From positions 1 to 57,791 of the forward strand of contig JAJRTS010000047.1 of assembly GCA_024278175.1 (NCBI GenBank): a DNA stretch of 57,791 bases, written 5' to 3'. Made by a program: the position numbers and the translations under genes. Shown here piece after piece: positions 25,273 to 34,366 of the stretch (the first letter of the stretch is position 1; each line of letters begins with the position of its first letter). This DNA comes from Gemmatimonadales bacterium. Lineage in GTDB: Bacteria > Gemmatimonadota > Glassbacteria > GWA2-58-10. Below the pieces are notes generated by a model. That model ran no database searches. It saw only the letters and a list, made by a program, of their open reading frames with translations, and was not told where the DNA came from.

Positions 25273-25785
25273 TTAGGGAAATCTTGAAATGATCTCTCTC
25301 TTCTTCCTGTTGGCCTCTTCGGACTGCTCGCTCTTGCGGTCCGCCAGGTCGGTAAAAGCCTGCTTCTCGTTCTCGTAGAAAATATTGTCGGCGCTGGTGG
25401 TGTAAAACTCAGCCTGCTCCTTCAACGCGGCGGACAGAAAATCGAGCACCTGGATAGGGTTGAAAAAGCTCTCGAACAAGTCCTTCAACTTATCGGCGGG
25501 ATAGAACTTTTCATTGCGTGCGGCCTGCATTTCCCTGATATAGTCGTCCAGGGATTTTTCTTCGATCTCCGCGGCGGACTGCTCGTCCTCCAGACCGGTC
25601 AGCAAAGCCTCCAGCTTGTCCAGGTCCTCGCCGACCATCTCCTGCAACTGGATGATAAACTTCTTGAGGTCACTCTCTTCCTTTTCGATCTTGCCGGAGA
25701 ACTGCTCCAGAAAACTCTGTCCGTCCTTCTCAACCTGGATCGCAAGCTTGATGAACTGGATGTCCTGATGCCTATTCTCGCTCAT
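25273..25785 (-). CDS. Ferritin-like (rubrerythrin-fold) protein lacking iron ligands
   Basis: 170 residues, almost wholly helical and acidic. IQFIKLAIQVEKDGQSFLEQF and LSAALKEQAEFYTTSADNIF resemble helices 1 and 3 of the rubrerythrin ferritin-like fold, and AFTDLADRKSEQ sits where EE-x-x-H would be. The expected His is absent and the Glu pattern is incomplete, so a di-iron centre is unlikely. A structural or degenerate ferritin-like role is inferred. Repeat R2 copy 3 lies upstream, between this gene and the VWA gene. Confidence 0.6.
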   Translation of the reverse strand: MSENRHQDIQFIKLAIQVEKDGQSFLEQFSGKIEKEESDLKKFIIQLQEMVGEDLDKLEALLTGLEDEQSAAEIEEKSLDDYIREMQAARNEKFYPADKLKDLFESFFNPIQVLDFLSAALKEQAEFYTTSADNIFYENEKQAFTDLADRKSEQSEEANRKKREIISRFP

Positions 25786-25963
25786 ATCTCGATCTGCTCC
25801 GCTTCTGAAAGTCCGACGGTTTATGCTGCTGCAGCAAACGTACCCGGCGTCGCAAGGGAGCGCCGCCTTTCCCCGGGTCCAAGCTTCGGCCTGCCGGAGA
25901 ACTTACAAGATACCCGGCTTAAAAGGCTTTGTCAACAACCCTTGCGTGAGTTAGGCCTGGAGA

Positions 25964-26132
25964 GGCGCTGAAATAAAACGTTCAACGCCCTTAAATTAAT
26001 AATTTCGCTCGGTTGGTTGTCAATGGCAAGCCAAGCCGTTCTTTTTGCCGATTCTGCTATTCGTTTTATTTCAGGCAGTTAGATTACCCGGCACCTGTTT
26101 CGGCCAGCAACAGCGGGGAACGGCCCTTGACA
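25964..26132 (-). repeat. Repeat family R2, copy 3 (inverted orientation)
   Basis: Outer arms GCCCTTGACA (26123-26132) and TGTCAATGGC (26018-26027) pair at 9 of 10 positions. Inner arms CCGTTC (26036-26041) and GAACGG (26118-26123) extend them. Stem 2 is GGCGCTGAA (25964-25972) with TTCAACGCC (25981-25989), one G-U pair when read on the minus strand. It shares GGGCGTTGAACGTTTTATT with copy 2, inverted. Confidence 0.8.
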
Positions 26133-26169
26133 ACCTTTATTCCCATTCTGCGTATATGTCAACACGCTT

Positions 26170-28386
26170 CTATGCCAGCGCCTTTCGCCGGCGAAGAGTC
26201 CACTCGGCGGCCAGCAGCGCCACGATCATCCAGTAAATCCAGCTCTCCCGCGCCAGGCCGATCTGCCGGGTAACCATCTCCCGCACCTCGCCGACGGGTT
26301 GCAGCTCTTCCGCCAGTTCCCCGGGGCTAATAATCCTGCCATCAGTGGAGGCCGCCAGGGCGACCAGCCCGAGGCTATCGGGCCGGACCTCCGCCAGCTC
26401 CGGGCTGAACTGCTCCACCGCCAACTCGCCTCCGGCCCAAAGCGTGTCCGCGCCTGAGCTCGCAAGCGCTCCGTAAAAATATACTCCCGGCGGCAGAACG
26501 CCGAAATCGAGCGCGAAACCATCCCGCTCGCCCGCCGCCGCCCGCGTGGTTCGCAATGTCGCCACCGTGTCGCGCACCGTGGCGCTGCCGGCTCTCCACA
26601 GCGAGGCCTCGATAACGATCTCACCGTCGTCCAGCCCGTCGCGGATCTCCCCGGATAAGCTCACCGGCTCTCCCCTGCCGAACACTTCCCGTCCTGGCTC
26701 CAGCACCAGCGGCGATCTCCGCTCGGCCGCGGTCAACCATCCGGCCAGCTCCCGCCACATGTTGAAATACAGCGCCGCGTCTTCGGGGTCACCCAGTTGC
26801 CGCTGCATGTGCCAGCGCCAGAGGCCCTGGGCCGTGATCAGCGCGCTGCGCACCCCGGCCGAGGGCCGCACCGCAAGCACCGGCGCTCCCTCGCCGGCCA
26901 GCGGGCCACGGCTGCCCGCGTGAGCCAGGATTTCCGCGGAACGCACCGGCTTCAGACCACGATAAACAGTTGTAACCGGCGGCAGATCGTCGATAACTCC
27001 ACCGCCGCCCAGCGCCCCGAGCACACCGTAACGTCCGTTGGTATACAGGCGGCAGGCCGTGGCGGGAGCCTCCAGCGGTATAATGGCCCCGGAGGAGACG
27101 GGCAACACTCCGGCCAGCTCCGGGGGCAAAACGGCAGGATCGAACCGTACCGTGGGCCAGAGGACCAGCCCCAGAGCACCCGCAGCGGCCCTTTGCGCCA
27201 GCCGCCCGAGGAACCGCCGGCCCAGTTTCGCGATATTCCCGTGGAGCAACACCAGCGCGGCGTCCTCAAGCTCCGCCGCTGCCGGAAGGCTGCCCGCGCT
27301 GAACACCCCTTGCCGGACGCGCCTGTGAAGCGTGCTTCCGTTCTCTCCCTCCAGTATCAGCAGCGTGCTGACATCCCAGTCGTCCACGGCGGACAGGGCA
27401 CGGCCGGTGAACGTCAGGTCCCAGTCCGGCGAGTTGCTGATCAGCAGAAACGTGCGGCGGCTCTGTCGCACGTGCAGGCGGTGCAGGCGGCGGTTGTTGA
27501 GTTCACTGAATTCCCCGGCCAGCGGGCGCAGCGAGGCCTCCAGCCAGTAGCTGCCGGCCGCGGGCGCGTCAAAGCTGATCCGCTCCGCGCTCAGCGATGC
27601 TCCGCCGGAGGGCGGCTGCAGCCTGCGCTCCGCCACCTTGCGGCCATCGAGAAAAATATCCACCGCAAGCGTCGCACGGGCCTCGCCGGAGAGAGTGAGC
27701 TCCAACTCAACCTGCCCGTCCTCGTAAGCGGGACTGATTTGCTCGATACCGGTCAGCGCCGGATCGCTCCCATCGGGACTGCCGCCGAGCGGCACAACGT
27801 CGACAGCAACGCCGCTATCCGGTAACGCGGCCAGCACGCTGCCACCCGCGTTGACCCGCCCGTCGCTGACCAGCACAACCCTGTCCCATCCCGGTCCCGG
27901 CGCACTCAGCAGCTTCTCCAGCGCACCCGCCAGGTCGGTGCGGTCCTCCAGCAGCCCGGCGGCCAGGCCATCGATACTCTCCAGTCGGGCCAGCTCCCTG
28001 CCGAACGTATATATTGCCGCCACATCCCGGCCCGAGATCCATTGCTCCACCAGCGCCCGCGCCGCTTCCAGTCTGTCGGGACCGCCGGGCGAACCGGTTT
28101 GCGGCAGCAGCATGCTGGCAGAGCGGTCGACCAGCAGCGCCACCCGCTCGGGGCGGCTGCGCCCACTGCCGAGGGCCAGCAGCGGCTCCAGCGCCAGCAT
28201 GCCGAGCAGGACAACCACCAGGGAACGCAGAGTGGCGAGCAGGATTTTATAGCCAGTGGGCAGGGGGGGACTGGTGCGACGGTAGGTCCACCAGACCACG
28301 AGCAGCACGACTGAGGCCAGTATGACCACGGGCCACATGGTAAAGCGCTGAAAGCTCAGTACGATCTCACTCAAACGTGTCTCCAT
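26170..28386 (-). CDS. Membrane-anchored VWA domain protein (BatA-like, with class I GATase-like region)
   Basis: 738 residues. Two N-terminal membrane helices (about 17-34 and 48-72) precede a von Willebrand factor A domain with the MIDAS motif VALLVDRSASM (first Asp near 87) and VVLVSDGRVN. Beta-rich linker domains and a region resembling the glutamine-amidotransferase fold (about 310-480) follow, then a last membrane helix (ESWIYWMIVALLAAEWTL). This architecture is seen in FCB and planctomycete genomes, often near MoxR ATPases, but none is present here. Function is unknown; a periplasmic sensor or chaperone-like role is a guess. No clear ribosome site precedes ATG 28386. Gap to folC is 14 nt, consistent with an operon. 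Ends in TAG. Confidence 0.75.
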   Translation of the reverse strand: METRLSEIVLSFQRFTMWPVVILASVVLLVVWWTYRRTSPPLPTGYKILLATLRSLVVVLLGMLALEPLLALGSGRSRPERVALLVDRSASMLLPQTGSPGGPDRLEAARALVEQWISGRDVAAIYTFGRELARLESIDGLAAGLLEDRTDLAGALEKLLSAPGPGWDRVVLVSDGRVNAGGSVLAALPDSGVAVDVVPLGGSPDGSDPALTGIEQISPAYEDGQVELELTLSGEARATLAVDIFLDGRKVAERRLQPPSGGASLSAERISFDAPAAGSYWLEASLRPLAGEFSELNNRRLHRLHVRQSRRTFLLISNSPDWDLTFTGRALSAVDDWDVSTLLILEGENGSTLHRRVRQGVFSAGSLPAAAELEDAALVLLHGNIAKLGRRFLGRLAQRAAAGALGLVLWPTVRFDPAVLPPELAGVLPVSSGAIIPLEAPATACRLYTNGRYGVLGALGGGGVIDDLPPVTTVYRGLKPVRSAEILAHAGSRGPLAGEGAPVLAVRPSAGVRSALITAQGLWRWHMQRQLGDPEDAALYFNMWRELAGWLTAAERRSPLVLEPGREVFGRGEPVSLSGEIRDGLDDGEIVIEASLWRAGSATVRDTVATLRTTRAAAGERDGFALDFGVLPPGVYFYGALASSGADTLWAGGELAVEQFSPELAEVRPDSLGLVALAASTDGRIISPGELAEELQPVGEVREMVTRQIGLARESWIYWMIVALLAAEWTLRRRKALA

Positions 28387-28400
28387 TCGGGGGGGACGTC

Positions 28401-29711
28401 TTACGGTTCGATCCCAAGCTCGTTCATCGCCGCACCGACAGTATGGAACGAGCCGGTGATCACCACCGGTCTGTCTTCGCCGCGGACCAGTTGCAAAGCC
28501 GCCGCGATACCGGCGCAGACCTGGACCTTTAGCTCACCGCCGGACAGCTCGTCGGCCACGGCCGCCAGGATTTCGGGAGCCGCCGCACCGCTGCGGGTAT
28601 CGCCGTGGCCGAAATCCACCGCGGGAAAGATAAACCCGCCGGCCACCGGCAGCAAATGCTCCAGAAAATACGTGTAATCCTTGTCCCCGGCCAGCGCCAC
28701 AACGAAAAGCGCTTTACGTCCGGGATAAATTTGCTCGATATTCTGGCGCAGACTGGACGCCGCCGCCGGATTGTGAGCCACTTCCAACACCAGTTCTGCC
28801 CCGCCGGGGCCGGTTATGCGCTGGAACCTTCCCGGCCAGCAAAGATCAGCCAAGGCGGCGACTGTTTTCTCCGGCTGCGCTGTGATACCCATGCCCTCCA
28901 GAGTAAGTTCGGCAACGCGAATCCCGAGGCAGCAGTTCCGCGCCGACTGGTCTCCAATCAGCGGCAGGCGCGCATCCTCAAGCAGCAGCCCCGGCGACTG
29001 GTAGCTAAGCCTGCTGCCAAGCGCATCCATGGCCAGCGTCTGCCAGCGCACCTCATCGTCGAACAGGCGCAACTGCGCGCCGGCCCGCCGCGCCTGGGCG
29101 CGGATAGCTGCCAGCGCCTCGCTCCTGTTCTCCCCGCAGACAAGCGGCACGCCCGCCTTTGCGATCCCTCCCTTTTCGGCGGCGATCTCTGCCAGTGTAC
29201 CTCCCAGGAATCTGGTATGCTCCAGGGAGATCGAGGTGATCAGGCAGGCGGCGGGAGCCAGCACGTTGGTGGCGTCGAGCCGGCCGCCCATACCCACTTC
29301 CACAACCGCCGCCCGCGCTCCGGCCTGCTTGAACCAGTCGAACGCCAGCGCGGTGATCACCTCGAAAAATGTGACCCGCTCTTGCTCCACATAGTCCCGG
29401 TGGCGCCGCACCCAACCCGTGACGAACCGCTCCGGCACTTTGGCGCCGTCCAGCCGCGCCCGCTCGCGCAGCGTGACCAGGTGCGGACTGGTGAACAGTC
29501 CGCAGCGCACTCCATGGGCGCGGATGACCGCATCGGCGGCGGCGGCGGCAGTGCCCTTGCCGTTGGTGCCGGCTATGTGGCATGAAACGAACGAGCGGTG
29601 GGGATCGTCCAGCACAGCCAGCAGGTGGCTGATTTTCTCCAGGCCCAGCTTGACGCCGAAACGCTGGAGGCCGAACAGCCAGTCGGACGCCTGCTGGAAA
29701 GAGGGCGGCAT
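28401..29711 (-). CDS. folC: Folylpolyglutamate synthase / dihydrofolate synthase
   Basis: Adds glutamate to dihydropteroate and folates with ATP. The 436-residue protein has the P-loop GTNGKGTAAAAADA (about 48-60), FTSPHLVTLRERARLDG, FEVITALAFDWF, VVEVGMGGRLDATN with the catalytic Glu region, HTRFLGGTLAEIAAEKGGI (conserved carbamylated Lys region) and LVLEVAHNPAA. All match FolC. It starts 9 nt after the DegT gene's TAG, without a strong ribosome site, so translational coupling is likely. Confidence 0.93.
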   Translation of the reverse strand: MPPSFQQASDWLFGLQRFGVKLGLEKISHLLAVLDDPHRSFVSCHIAGTNGKGTAAAAADAVIRAHGVRCGLFTSPHLVTLRERARLDGAKVPERFVTGWVRRHRDYVEQERVTFFEVITALAFDWFKQAGARAAVVEVGMGGRLDATNVLAPAACLITSISLEHTRFLGGTLAEIAAEKGGIAKAGVPLVCGENRSEALAAIRAQARRAGAQLRLFDDEVRWQTLAMDALGSRLSYQSPGLLLEDARLPLIGDQSARNCCLGIRVAELTLEGMGITAQPEKTVAALADLCWPGRFQRITGPGGAELVLEVAHNPAAASSLRQNIEQIYPGRKALFVVALAGDKDYTYFLEHLLPVAGGFIFPAVDFGHGDTRSGAAAPEILAAVADELSGGELKVQVCAGIAAALQLVRGEDRPVVITGSFHTVGAAMNELGIEP

Positions 29712-29720
29712 GGTTTGGCT

Positions 29721-30968
29721 CTAGTCGAGAAGTTCGCTGAAATTCAGGCTGATCTTGCGTACGGCTTCCACGATCTGCTCCAGACCCCGATGATCGGACA
29801 GTAAAAGATTCTGCAGCAGCCAGACCGCTTCGCTGGCGGTGGCGCGCTCGGCCACGGGACAGTGAAAATCGGCGTAGTCGATCAGCTTGCCCTGGAACTC
29901 GTGACGGGTAATCTGATCAAAAGGCCCGGTGTTTTTCTCCAGCAGCACGGGCTGACGGTAAGCCGGTGTGAAATAACCGCCGTGTGCCGGACGGATACCC
30001 TCCGCGTTGAGCGCCTTGACAAACTTATTCTTGGGCAGACCGCCGAACGAGTCAGGGTGGTAGCGGAAGATAAAAAGGTGGCAACTGGAGGCGCTAACGT
30101 AGTCCGGCACGGCCAGCGGCTCGATCCCATCGATATCGGCCAGCTCCTGCCTGAGGTAAGCGGCGCTCTGCTGGCGGCGCTCCAGCATGGAGCCGTAGCG
30201 CGCCAGTTGGGCCAGGATCACGGCGGCCTGGATCTCACTCAGACGGTAGTTGCCGCCCAGCAGGTGATGTTCGTGCCAGGCGCCGCCCTCCACCCGGCCG
30301 CAGTTGACCATGCCGCTGCAGCGTGCGGCCAGTTCCTCGTCGTCCGTGACAATCATCCCGCCCTCACCGGCGGTGATATGCTTGCTGCTCTGAAAACTGA
30401 ACGTACCCAGCTGGCCGATAGCGCCCACCTTGCGGCCGCGGTACTCGCTGCCCCAGGCTTGGCAGGCATCCTCGACCACCGTCAGAGCGTGTTTTTTGGC
30501 GATAGCGCCGATAGCGTCCATATCGCAGGGCAAGCCCGCGATATGCACCGGCATCACAGCCCCCGTGCGCCCGGTGATCACCCGCTCCACGCAGGCCGGG
30601 TCGAGGGTGTAGGTATCGGGGTCGATATCGGCGAACACCGGCACCATGTTGGCTTCCAGCACGGCCGTGGCGCTGGCCACGAACGTGTAGGGCGGAACGA
30701 TCACCTCCGTGCCGGCCGCCAGACCCGCGGCCAGCAGGGCGGCTCTGATGGCGGTGGTGCCGCTGGTGGCCGCAATCCCGAATGCGGCGTCCTGATAAGC
30801 GGCGAACTGCTCCTGCAGGGCCAGTACCTTGTCGCCGTTGGACATGCCCCACCTGCCGCTGGTGATCACACCGTGCGCGGCTTCGAGTTCGCTCTCGTCC
30901 CACACCGGCCAGCTCGGGAACTCTTCCACCCGGACCGGCCTGCCGCCGGAAATCGCCAACCGCGCCAT
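29721..30968 (-). CDS. DegT/DnrJ/EryC1/StrS family PLP aminotransferase
   Basis: Sugar aminotransferase or dehydratase-type PLP enzyme, 415 residues. Seen: SGRWGMSNG, ATSGTTAIRAAL, VIVPPYTFVASATAVLEAN, PVHIAGLPCDMDAI, VVEDACQAWGS and the PLP lysine in FSFQSSKHITAGEGG (about residue 195). ATG 30968 follows GGAGGCGCG. Typical substrates are nucleotide-linked keto sugars or scyllo-inosose-type ketones; no sugar-pathway genes are nearby, so the substrate is unknown. It is the first of the DegT-folC-VWA run; repeat R2 copy 4 sits upstream. Ends in TAG. Confidence 0.9.
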   Translation of the reverse strand: MARLAISGGRPVRVEEFPSWPVWDESELEAAHGVITSGRWGMSNGDKVLALQEQFAAYQDAAFGIAATSGTTAIRAALLAAGLAAGTEVIVPPYTFVASATAVLEANMVPVFADIDPDTYTLDPACVERVITGRTGAVMPVHIAGLPCDMDAIGAIAKKHALTVVEDACQAWGSEYRGRKVGAIGQLGTFSFQSSKHITAGEGGMIVTDDEELAARCSGMVNCGRVEGGAWHEHHLLGGNYRLSEIQAAVILAQLARYGSMLERRQQSAAYLRQELADIDGIEPLAVPDYVSASSCHLFIFRYHPDSFGGLPKNKFVKALNAEGIRPAHGGYFTPAYRQPVLLEKNTGPFDQITRHEFQGKLIDYADFHCPVAERATASEAVWLLQNLLLSDHRGLEQIVEAVRKISLNFSELLD

Positions 30969-31009
30969 CGCGCCTCCAAAAAACTCGTACAATTTATGAT
31001 TATTTTACA

Positions 31010-31063
31010 GGGGCGTTGAAAAAAATGTCGTCATGAGAATTTGGCTGTCAAGGGCATGTGAAT
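31010..31063 (-). repeat. Repeat family R2, copy 4 (partial)
   Basis: GCTGTCAAGGGCATGTGAAT at 31044-31063 is the exact reverse complement of 8263-8282 in copy 1. GGGGCGTTGA at 31011-31020 is one arm of stem 2. The matching arm of stem 2 and the left half of stem 1 are missing. It lies between the radical SAM gene and the DegT gene. Confidence 0.7.
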
Positions 31064-31079
31064 ATTTTGGGCCCTGTTA

Positions 31080-31868
31080 CTATGGCAAAAAAACCCGCAC
31101 GTCCGCCTCGGGAAGCTGCCTGCGTACCAGCGCGGCAATCTCTTCCAGGCGCCCAGCGCCCAGCGCCACAAGCGTGCTCTCGGCCGGTACGCGCTCGAAT
31201 GTATAGAGCTGCACGGCCCGCGGTTTGAGCGCCCGGAGGTGGCTCAGCCAGGCCCGGACCTCCTGTTCGCTGGAATTGTCCACCGGCCCGGTGACGAACA
31301 GGGTCTGGATTTCCAGGTTTTCTAATTCACTCAACCCCTCGATGATCCGATCCAGGCTTGCACCGGAACGCGAACCGTTGAGCGACTCAAACGTCTGCTG
31401 GGTGCCCGCGTCCAGCTTCATGATCGGCCGCTCCAGCAGCTTCAGCCCCGCGCGCACCTCTGGGCTGCCCACAGTGGAGCTGTTCGAGAGGATGCAGACC
31501 GGCAGACCGGGGCGGTACGCGTTGCGCCGGCGGACCACCACCTCGCAGATTTCGCGAAAGCGCGGGTGCAGGGTCGGCTCGCCGTTGCCGGCCAGCGTCA
31601 GCACATCGAGATCCCCGTGGGCCGGCAACGCCTCGCTCAGCGCGGCCGCCACCTGGCCGGGAGTGGGCAGGCCCTCGCCGCCCACGTGCCGGCGCTCTTG
31701 CGGCGCAGACGTAAAACCATACTGGCAGTACAGGCAGTCGAACGAACAGACCTTGTTTTCCGTGGGCAGAATATTGACTCCAAGCGACTTGCCCAGCCGC
31801 CGGCTGTCGATGGGGCCGTAAATGATTTTCCGCTGTAAAAGTCTTTCTTCCATCGCCGGATCAGTCAT
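31080..31868 (-). CDS. Radical SAM protein (COG0731-like Fe-S oxidoreductase)
   Basis: 262 residues. The [4Fe-4S]/SAM motif is C-x3-C-x2-C in [12 protein letters not shown] (Cys 41, 45, 48), preceded by [18 protein letters not shown], which is characteristic of this group. Other conserved stretches are [15 protein letters not shown] and [15 protein letters not shown]. The reaction is unknown; relatives are loosely annotated as wybutosine-like, without support here. The start ATG 31868 overlaps the end of tyrS by 8 nt, so the genes are translationally coupled. It ends in tandem stops TAG-TAA. Confidence 0.85.
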   Translation of the reverse strand: MTDPAMEERLLQRKIIYGPIDSRRLGKSLGVNILPTENKVCSFDCLYCQYGFTSAPQERRHVGGEGLPTPGQVAAALSEALPAHGDLDVLTLAGNGEPTLHPRFREICEVVVRRRNAYRPGLPVCILSNSSTVGSPEVRAGLKLLERPIMKLDAGTQQTFESLNGSRSGASLDRIIEGLSELENLEIQTLFVTGPVDNSSEQEVRAWLSHLRALKPRAVQLYTFERVPAESTLVALGAGRLEEIAALVRRQLPEADVRVFLP

Positions 31869-33087
31869 CGGTAAATATCACCCTGGCAAAACGCCGTTTG
31901 CCCACCCGGATAAACACCGAACCCTCGGGTTGCAGTTTAAAGTCGGTGCTTTCCACCTTCACGTCGTCCACGCTCACGGCCTTCTGCTTGATCATCCGGT
32001 TGGCCTCGCTGGTGCTGGTCACCAGGCCGATATCGCGCAGCAGGCCCGGCAGCCAGACCGGCTCGCCACCGCTGTTCACCCGGTGTTCTGGCACGTCTTG
32101 GGGACGGTCCTTTTTGACGAACACGCGCTCGAAATGCGCCCGTGCGTCGGCGGCCCCCGTGTGGCCGTGGTAGAGCGATGTAACTTCCAGGGCCAGCTCG
32201 TGCTTCAGGTCGCGTGGATTGGCGGCGCCGCCCTCCAGCTCCTGCCTGATCAGTGCCAAGCGCTCCAGGCCAACCCGGCTGACCAGCTCGAAATAGGTCA
32301 GGATCAGCTCGTCGGGAATCGAGAGTATTTTACCGTACATATCAACGGCGGATTCGTCAATGCCCACATAATTGCCGTAGCTCTTACTCATCTTCATCGT
32401 ACCGTCGGTGCCCACCAGCAGCGGCACGGTCATCACCACCTGCGGCTCCTGTTTCCAGTGACGCTGAAGTTCGCGGCCCACCAGCAGGTTGAACTTCTGG
32501 TCCGTACCGCCGAACTCGACATCGGCCCTGAGCGCCACCGAGTCGTAGCCCTGGAACAGCGGGTAGAGGAACTCCAGGATCGAGATCGGCCGGCCGTCGG
32601 CATAACGCTTGGCGAAATCGTCGCGCTCGAGCATCCGGGCCACCGTGTGCATGCCGCACAACTCCAGCACGCCCTCCACGCCCAGCTCTCCCAGCCAGCG
32701 GCTGTTGAAATCCACCACCGTGGCCTGGGGGTCGAGAATCTTGAACACCTGGTCCTTGTAGGTTTCGGCGTTAGCCAGCACCTGCTCGCGGGTCATCCGC
32801 TTGCGGGTCTCGTTGCGGCCGGTGGGGTCGCCGATCATGGCCGTGAAATCGCCGATCAGGAACACCACCCGGTGGCCGAGTTGCTGGAAATCACGAAGTT
32901 TCTGAATGCTTACCGTGTGTCCGAGGTGGATATCCGGCGCAGTGGGATCGAAACCCTGTTTGACTGTCAGCGGCTGGCCCGTTTTCAGCGAGCGGGCCAG
33001 TTTCCGCTCCAGCTCCTGTTCGCTGATTATTTCCGCCAGCCCACGGCGGATAACATCCATCTGTTCGTTCAGCGCTGGAAAACCCAT
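31861..33087 (-). CDS. tyrS: Tyrosyl-tRNA synthetase (TyrZ type)
   Basis: Charges tRNA-Tyr. 408 residues from ATG 33087, chosen because GGACAGGATTTGAG precedes it and the upstream extension is not family-like. Class I signatures are [10 protein letters not shown] (HIGH, about residue 54) and MKMSKSYGN (KMSKS, about residue 232). [13 protein letters not shown] binds tyrosine and tRNA, and the C-terminal 70 residues form an S4 RNA-binding domain ([19 protein letters not shown]). It forms a unit with the overlapping radical SAM gene. I see no T-box in the leader. Confidence 0.94.
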   Translation of the reverse strand: MGFPALNEQMDVIRRGLAEIISEQELERKLARSLKTGQPLTVKQGFDPTAPDIHLGHTVSIQKLRDFQQLGHRVVFLIGDFTAMIGDPTGRNETRKRMTREQVLANAETYKDQVFKILDPQATVVDFNSRWLGELGVEGVLELCGMHTVARMLERDDFAKRYADGRPISILEFLYPLFQGYDSVALRADVEFGGTDQKFNLLVGRELQRHWKQEPQVVMTVPLLVGTDGTMKMSKSYGNYVGIDESAVDMYGKILSIPDELILTYFELVSRVGLERLALIRQELEGGAANPRDLKHELALEVTSLYHGHTGAADARAHFERVFVKKDRPQDVPEHRVNSGGEPVWLPGLLRDIGLVTSTSEANRMIKQKAVSVDDVKVESTDFKLQPEGSVFIRVGKRRFARVIFTDD

Positions 33088-33234
33088 CTCAAATCCTGTC
33101 CTTGTCCGGTTTACCAAATTACCCGCCAAAAGATGCTAATACACTATAATAGAAACAGTTAAATAACACCAGGCCCGCCGGAACGCAAGTCATTTCTGCC
33201 CCGTACGGGCCAGCCTGACGAGCGCCGGCGGTCC

Positions 33235-33264
33235 TTAAGAGCTTGCCTGCGGGAGGCTTATAAT
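33235..33264 (+). promoter_or_regulatory. Putative promoter for the class A PBP gene
   Basis: TTAAGA at 33235-33240 and a perfect TATAAT at 33259-33264 are separated by 18 nt. The -35 is weak. The ribosome site AGGA is far (16 nt) from ATG 33323. Confidence 0.4.
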
Positions 33265-33322
33265 TTATCTTGCCGACTGGTCTATTTCTTAACCAATACC
33301 CTTTAGGATAAAAAAACAACCA

Positions 33323-34342
33323 ATGGCGGATAACACAAACGAACAGCAAGACGCCGTCCCCAGGTCCGGCAACCTGTTCAAGGTCGTGATGCTGGTGGTG
33401 ATCAGCACGATCTTTTTCGGGCTGGGCATGGGCTACCAGTTCTTCCGGTATTTCAAGTCCGAGTTGCCCTCGATCGCCAAGATGGAACTGGAGCCGCCGA
33501 ACCTGGTCACCCGCGTACTGGCCAGGGACTCCACGCTGCTGGCGGAGCTCTATACGGAGCGGCGCACGCCGGTATCGCTATCCGCTATTCCGGCCGAGCT
33601 CAAGCAGGCGCTGATCGCCGTGGAGGACCGCAAGTTTTACAGCCATTGGGGTATCGACGTCTGGGGCATCATCCGCGCGCTGTATATCAACCAGGTCTCC
33701 GGCTCGATCCGCCAGGGCGGCAGCACGATTACCCAGCAGCTTGCCCGCGAGCTGTTCCTGACCCGCGAACGGACCTACACGCGCAAAATCCGCGAGGCGA
33801 TCCTCTCCTGGCAGATCGAGCGCACCTACACCAAGGACGAGATCCTCGAGCGTTATTTCAACCAGATCTATTTCGGCAGCGGAGCCTGGGGAATAGCCGA
33901 GGCGGCGCGAACCTACTATAACAAGAATATCAGCGACCTGGACCTGGCCCAGTGCGCGCTGCTGGCCGGGCTGCCCAACGCGCCCAGCCGCTACAGCCCG
34001 CTCAACAGCCCGGAAAACGCCACCGAGAGACGCAACTGGGTGCTGGTCTGCATGGCAGAAACCGGCGCAATCACGCAAGAGCAGGCCGATTCGGTCAGCA
34101 AGCTCCCGGTCAAAGTCAACCCGATCAGCCGGGAGAGCTGGAAAGCTCCCTATTTTGTCGATTACGTACGCAACCAGTTGCTGGGCGACTACAGCGAGGA
34201 CGAACTCTATCACCTGGGCCTGCAAATCTACACCACGCTGGACCCGAAGATGCAGCAGTTCGCCGAGCAATACCTCGAGGAGCATCTGCAGCTGGTCGAA
34301 AGCGGCCAGCTCAGGCCATTCAACCATCGCACGCGGCGGTAG
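33323..34342 (+). CDS. mrcA: Class A PBP1A, N-terminal glycosyltransferase half (ends at in-frame TAG)
   Basis: Peptidoglycan synthase. The frame has a single N-terminal membrane anchor (about 19-41) and a GT51 glycosyltransferase domain (about 65-240): ALIAVEDRKFYSHWGID with the catalytic Glu, RQGGSTITQQLARELFL and RKIREAILSWQIERTYTKDEILERYFNQIYFGSGAWGI. It stops at TAG (codon 340, 34340-34342) in the linker, and the transpeptidase domain continues in the same frame. As it stands the product would be a membrane-anchored monofunctional glycosyltransferase plus linker. Read through, it gives a normal bifunctional PBP of 701 residues. Followed 56 nt later by a D-aminoacylase gene. Confidence 0.85.
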   Translation: MADNTNEQQDAVPRSGNLFKVVMLVVISTIFFGLGMGYQFFRYFKSELPSIAKMELEPPNLVTRVLARDSTLLAELYTERRTPVSLSAIPAELKQALIAVEDRKFYSHWGIDVWGIIRALYINQVSGSIRQGGSTITQQLARELFLTRERTYTRKIREAILSWQIERTYTKDEILERYFNQIYFGSGAWGIAEAARTYYNKNISDLDLAQCALLAGLPNAPSRYSPLNSPENATERRNWVLVCMAETGAITQEQADSVSKLPVKVNPISRESWKAPYFVDYVRNQLLGDYSEDELYHLGLQIYTTLDPKMQQFAEQYLEEHLQLVESGQLRPFNHRTRR

Positions 34343-34366
34343 ATTATCGGCGAGGACAGCCTCTCG

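Noticed and set aside
33088-33322. T-box leader for tyrS
   Set aside because: I see no T-box sequence, specifier loop or terminator/antiterminator pair on the minus strand.
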